DNA of 64,000 bases from Chitinophagaceae bacterium. GTDB taxonomy: Bacteria; Bacteroidota; Bacteroidia; Chitinophagales; Chitinophagaceae. The notes under the pieces were generated by a model. That model did not search any database. It was not told the origin of the DNA and was given only the letters and a program-made list of their open reading frames with translations. Shown in pieces: positions 8,431-17,230 of this stretch. The stretch spans positions 744,001 to 808,000 of the forward strand of contig JAMLGU010000001.1 of NCBI GenBank assembly GCA_023957575.1. Direction: 5' to 3'. How positions within the stretch are numbered: position 1 is the first letter of the stretch; each line of letters begins with the position of its first letter. A program made the position numbers and the translations under genes.

Positions 8431-8960
8431 GTGATTTAGTAAAGAATATATTGCGCTTCTTTATTTTTGTTTTTATTCAGGTATATATTCTGGATGTGAT
8501 GCCACATTTGCATGAACTGATTACTCCTTATTTGTATTTCCTTTTCATACTTTGGCTGCCTTTTTATATTAAGCGGGGCTGGTTATTGGTTCTGGGTTTT
8601 GTTTTGGGGTTAACAATTGATTATTTTTTAATGACGCCCGGCCTTCATGCTGCTGCCTGTGTGCTGGTGGCATATCTGAGACCATTTGTAATTAACCTTT
8701 TTGCACCCAAAGATGCTTCAGGGTTCAATTATAAGGAACCTTCGCCAAAGGCAATGGGATGGTCGGCATATAGTCTTTATGCTATCATTCTTTCGTTTTT
8801 GCATAATGGCTATCTGTTATTTTTGGAATGGCTTTCCTTTGGCTCTTTTATCGTTTTTTTAATGAAAGTGATTTCCTCCACTGCCATCTCTATGTTTATG
8901 ATTTATATTGCTGAACTCCTTTTCCCACGCAAACTCAGGTATAAAACGAATGTAGCCTGA
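8427..8960 (+). CDS. mreD: Rod-shape determining protein MreD
   Basis: This is a 177-residue integral membrane protein with about five or six hydrophobic segments. It is poorly conserved in sequence, but the position directly behind mreC with a 4-bp overlap, the length and the membrane pattern (for example ILWLPFYIKRGWLLVLGFVL and FLMKVISSTAISMFMIYIAE) identify it well. MreD works with MreC in the elongasome. In many Bacteroidota the next genes are the transpeptidase mrdA and the glycosyltransferase rodA. Here the cluster ends, and a sensor-kinase gene converges on it after 30 bp. Confidence 0.9.
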   Translation: MSDLVKNILRFFIFVFIQVYILDVMPHLHELITPYLYFLFILWLPFYIKRGWLLVLGFVLGLTIDYFLMTPGLHAAACVLVAYLRPFVINLFAPKDASGFNYKEPSPKAMGWSAYSLYAIILSFLHNGYLLFLEWLSFGSFIVFLMKVISSTAISMFMIYIAELLFPRKLRYKTNVA

Positions 8961-8990
8961 GAAATATTGAGGTATTATTTTTAAAGCAGG

Positions 8991-10340
8991 TTATTGTTCT
9001 AATGGTAATTCAATGGTAAAAGTACTACCCCTGCCCAATACACTGTCTAATTTTATCTGACCATTGTGAGATTGTACTACTGATTTTACATAACTTAAGC
9101 CCAACCCGAAGCCCTTTACGTTATGGAGATTGCCGGTGTGTGCCCTGTAAAATTTTTCAAAAACACGTTTTTGTGTGTCTTTGCTCATTCCAATGCCATT
9201 ATCTTCAAACTGCAGAATCAGTTTTCCGTTTTTGTTGGAAGAAGAAATTTTCAGATGAATCGGTACATTGTCTTTGGAGTATTTAACGGCATTGTCTATC
9301 AGGTTATTCACCAGATTGGTAAAATGTACTTCATCACCCAGAATGACATCATTCGGTGCTTCCAATTTCAGTTCGGCATCACCATTTTTATCACTTAGCT
9401 GAAGTACAAAATTATCGGCCACGCTGTAAATAATATCATGAACATGCAGTGATTCCTTTTCAAAATCGGCTTCCTGCTTGTCAAATTGAGATGCCTTGAG
9501 TATTGTCTCCACCTGCTTGTTCATCCTTTGGTTTTCTTCCTTGATAATACCGCTGAAATAATTCATCTTATCGCGGTTGCTTAATACTTTTTCGTTCTTT
9601 AAAGCATCTACCGCCAAAGAAATGGTGGCAATAGGTGTTTTAAACTCATGGGTCATATTATTAATGAAATCATTCTTAATATCACTCAATTTTTTCTGAC
9701 GAAGCATGGTATAAACGGTTACATAAAAAGCAGTTACTATTAATACAGTAAACAACACTACCAGAATTATATTTAGTGTTAGCGACCTCAAAACATAACT
9801 TCTAAGGTTTAACACCACCAAATGAAGCGCCTCATCGTTTGCCAGATTTTCTGATAGAGAACTGGGCATAGAAACAATGGCAACAGGGCGTAGATAAAAA
9901 TTGTTTAAAGAATCGGAAAAGGCTACTGAAAAATTGGGCGAATGTTTTTCGATGGTAGCCAATAAAGAATTTTCACTCAACCCAACAACAATTGCGTACT
10001 CAAATTTCAAATCGCGTAATCCGGCATTGTCAAATGCTTTCTGAATCCGCTCGTTTATTTCTTTGGCGCTCATCCTCGAACTGATGGTATTAGCGCTTAG
10101 TAAATTATGATAGTTATTAAATGGTGTAAGATTAAATGGATCATTAGGTTGGGTACTAACATATTGCGATTTCAACCTGGATAAATCGTTTCCTACTGTA
10201 AACAACACATTCTCAATGCGTTGTTTCATCTGATCTTCTCTTAAAGCAATATTGTTCTTAATCCATGACACCTGTAGTAAAATCAAGCCAACAAGCGATA
10301 AGGTGATTAAAACAGATATTAAAGAGAATAATTTTTTCAC
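8991..10340 (-). CDS. Sensor histidine kinase (no adjacent response regulator)
   Basis: This 449-residue membrane kinase has an N-terminal transmembrane helix (about 5-24) and a periplasmic sensor region of about 160 residues of no recognised fold. A second helix follows (about 187-212), then a HisKA domain with the phosphoacceptor His231 in MTHEFKTPIATIS, and a HATPase domain with N box NLIDNAVKYS, G1 DNGIGMS and G2 GFGLGLSYV. All catalytic motifs look intact. No receiver-domain gene lies next to it, so within this window it is an orphan kinase. It converges on mreD; its start faces yqgE across about 140 bp. Confidence 0.94.
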   Translation of the reverse strand: MKKLFSLISVLITLSLVGLILLQVSWIKNNIALREDQMKQRIENVLFTVGNDLSRLKSQYVSTQPNDPFNLTPFNNYHNLLSANTISSRMSAKEINERIQKAFDNAGLRDLKFEYAIVVGLSENSLLATIEKHSPNFSVAFSDSLNNFYLRPVAIVSMPSSLSENLANDEALHLVVLNLRSYVLRSLTLNIILVVLFTVLIVTAFYVTVYTMLRQKKLSDIKNDFINNMTHEFKTPIATISLAVDALKNEKVLSNRDKMNYFSGIIKEENQRMNKQVETILKASQFDKQEADFEKESLHVHDIIYSVADNFVLQLSDKNGDAELKLEAPNDVILGDEVHFTNLVNNLIDNAVKYSKDNVPIHLKISSSNKNGKLILQFEDNGIGMSKDTQKRVFEKFYRAHTGNLHNVKGFGLGLSYVKSVVQSHNGQIKLDSVLGRGSTFTIELPLEQ

Positions 10341-10450
10341 TATTTAAACTTAATGGCTACAAATATAATAATACGGCGCCAGAAAGGATAAAGGATATGC
10401 TTTTAACCAATATTTTTAACGGGCTATTAAAAAAAAATGAACAAGGATGC

Positions 10451-10458
10451 TATATTTG
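10451..10458 (+). promoter_or_regulatory. Putative -7 box (TATATTTG) that decides the yqgE start
   Basis: TATATTTG fits the Bacteroidota -7 consensus TAnnTTTG. Transcription from it would begin near base 10465. That is downstream of the first in-frame ATG (10447) and upstream of the second (10483), so the later codon is the better start for the following gene. Confidence 0.5.
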
Positions 10459-10482
10459 TTAAGAAATAATTATATTGTACCC

Positions 10483-11034
10483 ATGATTGACCCTGCAAGC
10501 GGCAGATTATTAATTGCCAATCCTCATTTGGATGATCCTAATTTTTTAAGGACGGTTGTTTTTTTGTGCGAACACGACCTCAATGGCACTTTTGGTTTTG
10601 TATTGAACCGAAAACTTGATTATGCCATTGGCGAACTTGTTCCCGAACTTTCTGATTTTGAACTTCCTGTTTTTGAAGGCGGACCGGTAGGGCTTAATAC
10701 ACTTCATTTTTTGCACCAGTATCCCAATCAAATTCCGGGTGGAAAGGAAGTAGCAGATGGCGTTTACTGGGGAGGCGATTTTGAAGAAATGGTAAAAGTT
10801 GTTAATTCCAGAACAATTGATAACAGCAAAATCAGGTTCTTTTTGGGTTATAGCGGATGGGATCAGGGTCAGCTGGATATGGAGATGGATGAAAAAACAT
10901 GGATTGTATCCTTCGCCTTTAGAGAGTTTATTTTTCATCATGATGTTAAAGAGCTTTGGAAAGATGTGCTTAAAAAAATGGGCGGCGAATATGAACTGAT
11001 TTTAAATGCGCCAATTGATCCGCAGTTAAATTAA
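10483..11034 (+). CDS. YqgE/AlgH family protein
   Basis: This is a UPF0301 (YqgE/AlgH) family protein, 183 residues from the chosen start. Diagnostic phrases are GRLLIANPHLDDPNFLRTVV, then GFVLNRKL, FEGGPVGLNTLHFLH, FFLGYSGWDQGQLDMEM and WKDVLKKMGGEYELI. The biochemical role of the family is unsettled; AlgH was linked to alginate regulation in Pseudomonas. A longer reading from an ATG at 10447 adds 12 residues (MLYLLRNNYIVP) that do not belong to the family, and a promoter-like box overlaps that stretch, so I use 10483. It has no close operon partner. Confidence 0.9.
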   Translation: MIDPASGRLLIANPHLDDPNFLRTVVFLCEHDLNGTFGFVLNRKLDYAIGELVPELSDFELPVFEGGPVGLNTLHFLHQYPNQIPGGKEVADGVYWGGDFEEMVKVVNSRTIDNSKIRFFLGYSGWDQGQLDMEMDEKTWIVSFAFREFIFHHDVKELWKDVLKKMGGEYELILNAPIDPQLN

Positions 11035-11110
11035 CTTGCAACTTTTTATTTGGTTAAGTGGTCATATTTAACAGAGTTATGAGATTTTAAATTATTCAAA
11101 CTAATTACAC

Positions 11111-11872
11111 ATGAAGAAATTATTGTTAGCGCTGGTATTAAGTACCTCTCTTTTGTTTTCAACAACATTTACCGGATGTGAGGTTATAAGCGGGGTAGCC
11201 GGATCGTTAGGGTTATCTGAAATTGAAATGATAGCCGGACTAAAAGAAGCTCTTACACAGGGATTGTTTGTAGGTTTTGATGCTTTTGCCAGGCAGGATC
11301 AGGGAAACCCGTTGGTAAGGTTTGCATTTCCGGGCGAAGCTGCCAAGATTGAAAAAACATTAAAAGACCTGGGGCTCACTTCCTTGGTAAATAATGTAAC
11401 TGCCAAGTTTACAAATGCAATGGGTTTGGCTGTTAAGGAAGCGAAGCCGATATTTGTTAATTCGATTAAAAGAATGAATTTCAGAGATGTAGCCAATATA
11501 TTAATTACAGATAATAAACATGCAGCCACTCAGTTTTTTAAATCAGCAATGACACCCGAATTGATGACTGCCTTCAGGCCAATAGTAGATAGTACCGTAA
11601 GGACTACCGGTGCCGGAAAAGATTATGATGCCATTGCCAAAACTTATAATGCCATCCCTTTTTTGGAAAAAAAATTGGAACCTAATTTGAATGAGTTTAT
11701 AGCAGGTCGTGCCATAGATGCTATGTTTTTATATGTGGCTAATGAAGAAGAAAATATTCGCGAAAAAATTGAATTTCGCAAAACCGACTTAATGAAACGC
11801 GTGTTTGGGTATGCCGATCAGCAGTTAAGAATCAGATCCGGAGCAAACCCTTCTGGAGGTTTTGGGCGTTAG
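11111..11872 (+). CDS. DUF4197 family lipoprotein
   Basis: This 253-residue exported protein begins with a signal sequence ending in a lipobox-like FTGC (cysteine at about residue 23), so the mature protein is probably lipid-anchored. The body fits DUF4197: an early ALTQGLFVGFDAF, then FPGEAAKIEKTLKDLGL, a central helical part with RMNFRDVANILITD, and the ending IDAMFLYVANEEENIRE. The function of the family is unknown. It follows yqgE by 76 bp on the same strand and is followed by a terminator-like hairpin, so it may be its own transcription unit. Confidence 0.85.
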   Translation: MKKLLLALVLSTSLLFSTTFTGCEVISGVAGSLGLSEIEMIAGLKEALTQGLFVGFDAFARQDQGNPLVRFAFPGEAAKIEKTLKDLGLTSLVNNVTAKFTNAMGLAVKEAKPIFVNSIKRMNFRDVANILITDNKHAATQFFKSAMTPELMTAFRPIVDSTVRTTGAGKDYDAIAKTYNAIPFLEKKLEPNLNEFIAGRAIDAMFLYVANEEENIREKIEFRKTDLMKRVFGYADQQLRIRSGANPSGGFGR

Positions 11873-11903
11873 GCAGCGAAATTTGGAACTAAATTGTTTT
11901 TAG

Positions 11904-11930
11904 CCCGAGTTTATTGTCTCCGGTTTTTTT
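11904..11930 (+). terminator. Probable rho-independent terminator after the DUF4197 gene
   Basis: CCCGAG (11904-11909) can pair with CTCCGG (11918-11923) with one internal mismatch, and a run of seven T follows directly. It lies 31 bp after the stop codon and before the convergent DUF983 gene. Confidence 0.45.
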
Positions 11931-11947
11931 GTTCAAGGAGAAAATGA

Positions 11948-12415
11948 TTACCAATTATTTGCCTGATCTTTATTTGTCCTTTCGGGAGTGCCTACAGGCT
12001 TTTTTTTCGTCCAATCGGGGTCATACTTTACAAACCATGAAATCCACAGGCTGCGAGCAAACCGCATGGTAAAAGGCTGTACCAAAAGCAAAACAATAGC
12101 ATTAAAAATAAGCCAGTAAAGAATACGATTATCATTTACCGAAACTCCAATAATTATCCACCATGCAATAAAAGTGGCCACTGAGATGGCTATTGCCACT
12201 GCATAACTAACATAACCGGTGCCGTAGTAGAATCCTACTTCAATTTCGGTCGGTTGCTCACAAACAGGGCAGGTTTTGTTCATTTTCAACACTTTTTTCA
12301 GGTTGAAACTTACAGGATGTTCAAATAATTTACCTTCGCGGCACCGCGGACAATGGCACCCGATAACGGATTCAAGATAACTTTTGTTTTTGTGTTCTGA
12401 TTTTTTTTTGCTCAT
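11948..12415 (-). CDS. DUF983 family zinc-finger membrane protein
   Basis: This 155-residue protein has two cysteine pairs near the N terminus, CHCPRC at about residue 20 and CPVC at about residue 49. Together they suggest a cytosolic zinc ribbon. Two transmembrane helices follow (about residues 72-95 and 100-120). This layout and the phrase GFYYGTGYVSYA are typical of DUF983, whose function is unknown. A basic, polar C-terminal tail remains in the cytosol. It follows murF on the same strand with a 27-bp gap and is probably co-transcribed with it. Confidence 0.85.
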   Translation of the reverse strand: MSKKKSEHKNKSYLESVIGCHCPRCREGKLFEHPVSFNLKKVLKMNKTCPVCEQPTEIEVGFYYGTGYVSYAVAIAISVATFIAWWIIIGVSVNDNRILYWLIFNAIVLLLVQPFTMRFARSLWISWFVKYDPDWTKKKPVGTPERTNKDQANNW

Positions 12416-12442
12416 TTTGTTTTGAATATAACATAAACAATT

Positions 12443-13723
12443 TTATCCAATCACTTTCTCCATTTGTGTGCTTCGGCTGCCCTTTACCAAAATGGTTGTA
12501 TTGTCATATTGTTGTTTACCAAACCATTCGTTAGCTTCTTCAGAATTTTCAAAATATCTGAATTCTGACTTGAAAGGGCTAAATGCCTTTCCAACCAAAA
12601 CAACCTCCAGCCATTTATATTTTTTCAAAAAGTCTATTAGGCGCTGGTGCTCCAATTCAGAATCTGCTCCCATCTCGGCCATAGCGCCCAACATCAATAC
12701 TTTTTTGTTGGCCTCCATATTTGCGAAGTTTTCAATAGCAGCTTTCATGCTGGATGGGTTGGCATTATATGCATCCAGAATAATTTTATTGCTGCCTTTT
12801 TGAATCAGTTGCGACCGGCTGTTGGAAGGTATGTAATTTTCGATAGCATGTTTTATTTTGGGCATCCCGATTTTCATTTCACGACCTACTGCAATTGCGG
12901 CCAAAACATTTGGCAAATTGTAATCGCCTACCAATTGGGTATTGATATCTGTGTGATGAGCGTGGTCGTTTATTGACAGTTTCAAAAAAGGGTCGGAGGC
13001 CAAAATACGGCCGTTGATGTCTGCTTCACTTGTTCCGTATTTGATAATGTTATAAATACCTTTGCTCATTTCTTGCAGATAGTCATAATCCCACATCACA
13101 AATGCAGTACCATCGCGGCGTTGACGCAGGTAATCGAACAGTTCTCCTTTGGCTTTTTTTACGCCTTCCAGGCTTCCAAATCCTTCAAGATGTGCTTTGC
13201 CGCAATTGGTTATTATTCCGTGAGTGGGGGCTGCTATTTTGCAATAACTCTCAATCTCTTTAAGATGATTGGCGCCCATTTCTATAACGGCTATTTCGGC
13301 ATCAGATTTGATTTTCAAAATAGTAAGCGGCACCCCTATATGGTTGTTTAAATTCCCTTCGGTGGTATAAACTTTGAAGGAAGTGCTTAATACAGCATGA
13401 ATAAGTTCTTTGGTCGTGGTTTTCCCGTTACTCCCTGTTATTGCCAGAAAGGGGATATTCAACTGCCTTCGATGATGCCGGGCTAATTGTTGCAATGCCT
13501 TTAATACATCTTTGACCAAAAAGGTTTTATTGGGTACCTCATACTCTTTTTCATCAATAATAGCACATTTAGCGCCGGCTTCAATTGCTTTTTGGGCAAA
13601 AGCGTTACCATTAAAATTGGGTCCTTTCAATGCAAAAAACAGGTCTCCGTGTTTTAATTTTCGGGTATCGGTTTGTACCGAAGGAAACTGGAGGTATAGC
13701 TTGTATAGTTCTTCAATGTTCAT
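12443..13723 (-). CDS. murF: UDP-N-acetylmuramoyl-tripeptide--D-alanyl-D-alanine ligase
   Basis: MurF adds D-Ala-D-Ala to UDP-MurNAc-tripeptide, the last cytosolic step of peptidoglycan precursor assembly. The 426-residue product shows the N-terminal substrate-binding part (QTDTRKLKHGDLFFALKG), the P-loop ITGSNGKTTTKEL at about residue 97, the central IEMGANHLKEI motif, and the C-terminal ligase domain with ILDAYNANPSSMKAA and MLGAMAEMG. It stands outside any mur/fts cluster, with the DUF983 gene behind it and ispF divergent 74 bp away. A TAATTTTG box on its strand ends only 5 nt before the ATG, which suggests a leaderless or nearly leaderless mRNA. Confidence 0.95.
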   Translation of the reverse strand: MNIEELYKLYLQFPSVQTDTRKLKHGDLFFALKGPNFNGNAFAQKAIEAGAKCAIIDEKEYEVPNKTFLVKDVLKALQQLARHHRRQLNIPFLAITGSNGKTTTKELIHAVLSTSFKVYTTEGNLNNHIGVPLTILKIKSDAEIAVIEMGANHLKEIESYCKIAAPTHGIITNCGKAHLEGFGSLEGVKKAKGELFDYLRQRRDGTAFVMWDYDYLQEMSKGIYNIIKYGTSEADINGRILASDPFLKLSINDHAHHTDINTQLVGDYNLPNVLAAIAVGREMKIGMPKIKHAIENYIPSNSRSQLIQKGSNKIILDAYNANPSSMKAAIENFANMEANKKVLMLGAMAEMGADSELEHQRLIDFLKKYKWLEVVLVGKAFSPFKSEFRYFENSEEANEWFGKQQYDNTTILVKGSRSTQMEKVIG

Positions 13724-13728
13724 TTGTG

Positions 13729-13736
13729 CAAAATTA
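13729..13736 (-). promoter_or_regulatory. Putative -7 box of murF, 5 nt from the start codon
   Basis: Read on the minus strand the site is TAATTTTG, matching TAnnTTTG. Only CACAA separates it from the murF ATG, so transcription would begin at or next to the start codon. Confidence 0.5.
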
Positions 13737-13797
13737 ATAATTGAAGTGTGTATATTCGCCTATATTTTCATTTTGATTAAAATTATTAAGAAAAGTA

Positions 13798-14280
13798 ATG
13801 ATGTCATTCAGAATAGGGTCAGGAATTGATTTTCATCAGTTTGCAGAAGGAAGAGATTTATGGATCGGAGGCGTAAAAATTCCTCATCACAAGGGAGCCA
13901 TTGGGCATAGCGATGCCGATGTATTGCTTCATGCTATCTGTGATGCACTGTTGGGCGCATTAAGTCTTGGTGATATTGGCTTTCATTTTCCTAACAATGA
14001 CGACCGTTTTAAAGATATTGACAGTAAAATACTTTTGCAGAAATGCATGGAACTGATAAAAGAGAAAGGGTATAAAGTTGTTAATATTGATTCTACACTT
14101 TGCCTCCAGGAACCAAAAATAAAACCTTATGTACCTGATATGAGGCAAACGATAGCCGGCATTGTGGAGTTAACGGTGGATGATGTTTCAATAAAAGCAA
14201 CTACTACCGAAGAAATGGGCGCCATCGGGCGAGAAGAAGGACTGATGGCAATGGCAACGGTTTTGTTACAAAAACCTTAA
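13798..14280 (+). CDS. ispF: 2-C-methyl-D-erythritol 2,4-cyclodiphosphate synthase
   Basis: IspF cyclises CDP-methylerythritol 2-phosphate in the MEP route to isoprenoids. The 160-residue product shows the metal ligands in GSGIDFHQF and the [18 protein letters not shown] motif, the conserved [10 protein letters not shown], and the C-terminal [17 protein letters not shown]. Length is normal. Two in-frame ATG codons stand together at the start (13798 and 13801); either could be used. The gene is divergent from murF and appears to be a single-gene unit, with 113 bp before dut on the same strand. No other MEP-pathway gene is nearby. Confidence 0.96.
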   Translation: MMSFRIGSGIDFHQFAEGRDLWIGGVKIPHHKGAIGHSDADVLLHAICDALLGALSLGDIGFHFPNNDDRFKDIDSKILLQKCMELIKEKGYKVVNIDSTLCLQEPKIKPYVPDMRQTIAGIVELTVDDVSIKATTTEEMGAIGREEGLMAMATVLLQKP

Positions 14281-14355
14281 AATGTTTTTTTGAATAGAAT
14301 ATTTTGCTAAAAATAAATGTGTAATCAGCGCAGATTGTCATCTAATTGTTAATCC

Positions 14356-14388
14356 TTGTTCAGCTTTACCGCTAAGGATTTATCTTTG
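14356..14388 (+). promoter_or_regulatory. Putative promoter of dut, -7 box next to the start codon
   Basis: TATCTTTG at 14381-14388 matches TAnnTTTG, and a TTG at 14356-14358 lies 22 bp upstream as a possible -33 element. Only five bases (TCGCT) separate the box from the first ATG of dut at 14394, so the mRNA would be leaderless or would use the ATG pair at 14403-14408. Confidence 0.55.
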
Positions 14389-14393
14389 TCGCT

Positions 14394-14834
14394 ATGTCGA
14401 AAATGATGGTAAAAATTGTAAATAAATCTGTTCATTCATTGCCTGAATACGCCACCTCAGGCTCGTCGGGAATGGATTTGCGGGCGTTTCTTTCCGAAAG
14501 CATCTTTTTGAAACCTTTGGAAAGAATATTGGTGCCCACGGGTTTGTTTATTGAGCTGCCTGACGGGTATGAAGCACAGGTGAGGCCAAGAAGCGGGCTG
14601 GCTATTAAGCAGGGAATAACCTGCCTTAATACACCGGGTACCATTGATGCGGATTACAGGGGCGAAATAAAAGTAATACTTATTAATTTGTCTGATGAAG
14701 TTCAAACAATCAATAATGGCGACCGAATAGCACAAATGGTGATTCAAAAAGTAGAAAAAATTCAGTGGAATCTGGTAAATGAACTAAACGAAACAGCCCG
14801 AAGCGAAGGTGGCTTTGGACATACAGGTAAATAA
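14394..14834 (+). CDS. dut: Deoxyuridine 5'-triphosphate nucleotidohydrolase
   Basis: dUTPase hydrolyses dUTP to dUMP, keeping uracil out of DNA and feeding dTMP synthesis. The 146-residue product shows the five trimeric-dUTPase motifs: [18 protein letters not shown], the sugar-binding [22 protein letters not shown], and the mobile C-terminal SEGGFGHTG. The family usually begins at the phrase MVKIVNKS, so the ATG at 14403 or 14406 may be the true start and the first three codons non-coding. It is the first gene of a dut, DUF4292, EnvC-like operon, with 14 bp before the next gene. Confidence 0.95.
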   Translation: MSKMMVKIVNKSVHSLPEYATSGSSGMDLRAFLSESIFLKPLERILVPTGLFIELPDGYEAQVRPRSGLAIKQGITCLNTPGTIDADYRGEIKVILINLSDEVQTINNGDRIAQMVIQKVEKIQWNLVNELNETARSEGGFGHTGK

Positions 14835-14848
14835 AATTTAATTTTAAA

Positions 14849-15631
14849 ATGATAAAGTATTTTTCAATAGCTATTATATTAGTATCAATTATTTCCTGCG
14901 CCACACCTCAACAAATACAAAAGCCTGTAGTGGTGAATCCGGCAGAAAAAGTAGAAATTGATGAAAATGAGAGCATTGCAACTGTTTTGAGCAAACTCAA
15001 TAAAATTGACTATAAAACCTTTTCGGGCAAAGCAGAAGTTGATTATGCCCAAAACAATAAATCGAACAGTTTTGATGCCAAGATTAATATGTTCAAAGAC
15101 AGCCTTATTTGGCTTTCGGTGATTGGCCCTTTGGGGATAGAAGTGGGCAGGGGAATAATTACAAAAGATTCGGTAAAAATTATTAATAAATTTAATCGTG
15201 AATATATTCCGCGTAGTATTTCTTACCTGAAAGACCAGTTGGGTTTGCCGTTTAATTTCTCCGATTTGCAGGATTTGATAGTAGGTAATACGGTATTGAT
15301 AGAAAAAGACGGCAGTTCCTACACCCGGCAGGGTAATGAATTGGCTATCAGTAGTAAGGGAGCTTCCTTTAAGAATTTACTCACAGTGTTTTTGCCAAAT
15401 TATTTACCATCAGTTAGTCAATTAGAGGATGTGGATGCCGACCGCAAGATAACAGCAACGCTTAAATACGATAATTATAAAACGCTGGATAACCGTTATT
15501 TTTCTACCTTGAGAAATATTTTGGTAAACTATAAAACAAAAATAGACATACGGTTAAACTTTAAATCTTTTGGTTTTAATAGCGAAATCAGCACTCCCTT
15601 TTCTGTGCCTGAAAGCTATTCAATGAAGTAA
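14849..15631 (+). CDS. DUF4292 family lipoprotein
   Basis: This 260-residue lipoprotein has a short signal sequence ending in IISC (cysteine at about residue 17). The body is beta-rich and matches DUF4292, with KTFSGKAEVDYA, then WLSVIGPLGIEVGRGIIT and NREYIPRSISYLKDQ. The fold resembles the LolA/LolB class of lipoprotein carriers, but a carrier role here is inference. Its place between dut and an EnvC-type wall-hydrolase activator points to the outer envelope. Spacing to the next gene is 30 bp, so co-transcription is likely. Confidence 0.86.
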   Translation: MIKYFSIAIILVSIISCATPQQIQKPVVVNPAEKVEIDENESIATVLSKLNKIDYKTFSGKAEVDYAQNNKSNSFDAKINMFKDSLIWLSVIGPLGIEVGRGIITKDSVKIINKFNREYIPRSISYLKDQLGLPFNFSDLQDLIVGNTVLIEKDGSSYTRQGNELAISSKGASFKNLLTVFLPNYLPSVSQLEDVDADRKITATLKYDNYKTLDNRYFSTLRNILVNYKTKIDIRLNFKSFGFNSEISTPFSVPESYSMK

Positions 15632-15661
15632 ATGGTTTTTTTTGAATAAATATTTGAGGAA

Positions 15662-17227
15662 ATGGTAATGAGGAAGTACATAATTTGGTTGATGATAGGC
15701 TTATTGATGGGGATGGTTTCGTTTGCCCAGAAAACGAGCGATAAAACCAATATGATAAACGAACGCAACCAGATACAACAGGAACTTAAAGAAATTCAAA
15801 ATGCCTTAAATGCTGTGAAAGGGCAGCAAAAAGAGAACCTGACTCAACTGGCTGCGCTAAACAGAAAATTGGTTCTTCAGGAAAGATATATTAACAATAT
15901 TGGAAAGGAAATTCATTTGATTGATGATGACATATATTACAGTGCATTGGAAATCAATAGGTTAAAAAAACAATTAGATACATTAAAATCGCATTATGCG
16001 CGTACGGTTGTATATGCCTACAAAAACCGAAGTAATTATGATTATCTGAATTTTATTTTTTCTTCCACCAATTTCAATGATGCAATGAAGCGAATAGCTT
16101 ATTTAAAAAGCTATAGAGATTACAGGCAAAAACAGGTAAATGACATTACCAAAACAAGTACACTGATAGCGAAACGCTATGACCAGCAAGTGGTTAATAA
16201 GAATAAAAAGAAATCGGCTATTGAAAGCCGTGCCGACGAATTATCTTTATTGGCAGTACAAAAGGCTGAGAAAGATTCGGTAGTAGCACAACTAAAATCT
16301 CAGGCAGGTGATTTGCAAAAGCAAATTACTAAAAAACAAAAGAGAGACAAAGAGTTGAAATCCAGTATTGCCGCGGTGGTCAGAAAAGAAATAGATGAGG
16401 CCAGAAAGCTGGCTCGCGAAGATGCAAAACAAAGAGCCGAAGCAGATAGAAAAGCAAGAGCTGAAGCATTGGCAAAACAACAGGCTGAAGCCGAAAGAAA
16501 AGCATTGGCCGAAGCAAAAGCAAGAGATCTTACTAATACGCCTCCGGCTGACGTGAAAAAAGAAGAAGAGGAGAGCAGAATCGTGGGTGTAAAGCCAACA
16601 GTGCTACCTAAATCAACAAAAGTGGAAGCTGGAACTTCTACTACTTCCCGATCAGTGCCATCTTCTCAAAATACCAATCTTACCGTAAAAACTACTTCGG
16701 TGGCGCCGGCAAGAAGCAGCACGCCTGCTCCTGTTGTTTCTCCACCTCCGCCAAAACCGGAAAATAAGGTGCCGGAGGGCGGTTATCTTAACTATAAAGC
16801 TGCAGATATTGCATTAAACAGTGATTTTTCTCAAAACAGGGGGAGACTCCCTTCGCCTGTGAGTGGTGTTATTACGTTGGGTTTTGGAAGATACCGGATT
16901 GAAGGCGTAGGCCCCGATGTGGTGGGCGACAATCCGGGCGTTACCTTTACAGCCTCAGTCGGATCACCGGTCAAGGCCGTTTTTGATGGAGAAGTTGCCA
17001 GTGTTTCAAGTATTGCAGGGATGTCATTTGTGGTACTTAGGCATGGTAAATACTTCACTGCGTACAGTAACCTGGGCGCTGTAAGCGTTGGTAAAGGGTC
17101 CAAGGTAAGTCGGGGACAAACCATCGGAACTGTAGGAGTTGATGATGAAACAGGAAATGGTAAACTGGATTTCATCCTTATGATTGAAGAAAGAAATGTG
17201 GATCCACGCGCCTGGCTTGCAAGATGA
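15662..17227 (+). CDS. EnvC-like murein hydrolase activator with degenerate LytM domain
   Basis: This 521-residue exported protein has a signal peptide ending near VSFAQ. A long coiled-coil follows (about residues 28-260, with ERNQIQQELKEIQ and an Ala/Glu/Lys-rich RAEADRKARAEALAKQQAEA), then a Pro/Ser/Thr linker and a C-terminal M23/LytM domain (about 395-521). The M23 zinc ligands are not conserved: the usual HxH position reads GKLDFILMIEE. That is the pattern of EnvC-type amidase activators rather than of enzymes. Two in-frame ATG codons (15662, 15668) are possible; GAGGA just before 15662 is better spaced for 15668. The gene converges tail-to-tail on ppc, 3 bp apart. Confidence 0.9.
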   Translation: MVMRKYIIWLMIGLLMGMVSFAQKTSDKTNMINERNQIQQELKEIQNALNAVKGQQKENLTQLAALNRKLVLQERYINNIGKEIHLIDDDIYYSALEINRLKKQLDTLKSHYARTVVYAYKNRSNYDYLNFIFSSTNFNDAMKRIAYLKSYRDYRQKQVNDITKTSTLIAKRYDQQVVNKNKKKSAIESRADELSLLAVQKAEKDSVVAQLKSQAGDLQKQITKKQKRDKELKSSIAAVVRKEIDEARKLAREDAKQRAEADRKARAEALAKQQAEAERKALAEAKARDLTNTPPADVKKEEEESRIVGVKPTVLPKSTKVEAGTSTTSRSVPSSQNTNLTVKTTSVAPARSSTPAPVVSPPPPKPENKVPEGGYLNYKAADIALNSDFSQNRGRLPSPVSGVITLGFGRYRIEGVGPDVVGDNPGVTFTASVGSPVKAVFDGEVASVSSIAGMSFVVLRHGKYFTAYSNLGAVSVGKGSKVSRGQTIGTVGVDDETGNGKLDFILMIEERNVDPRAWLAR

Positions 17228-17230
17228 GTT

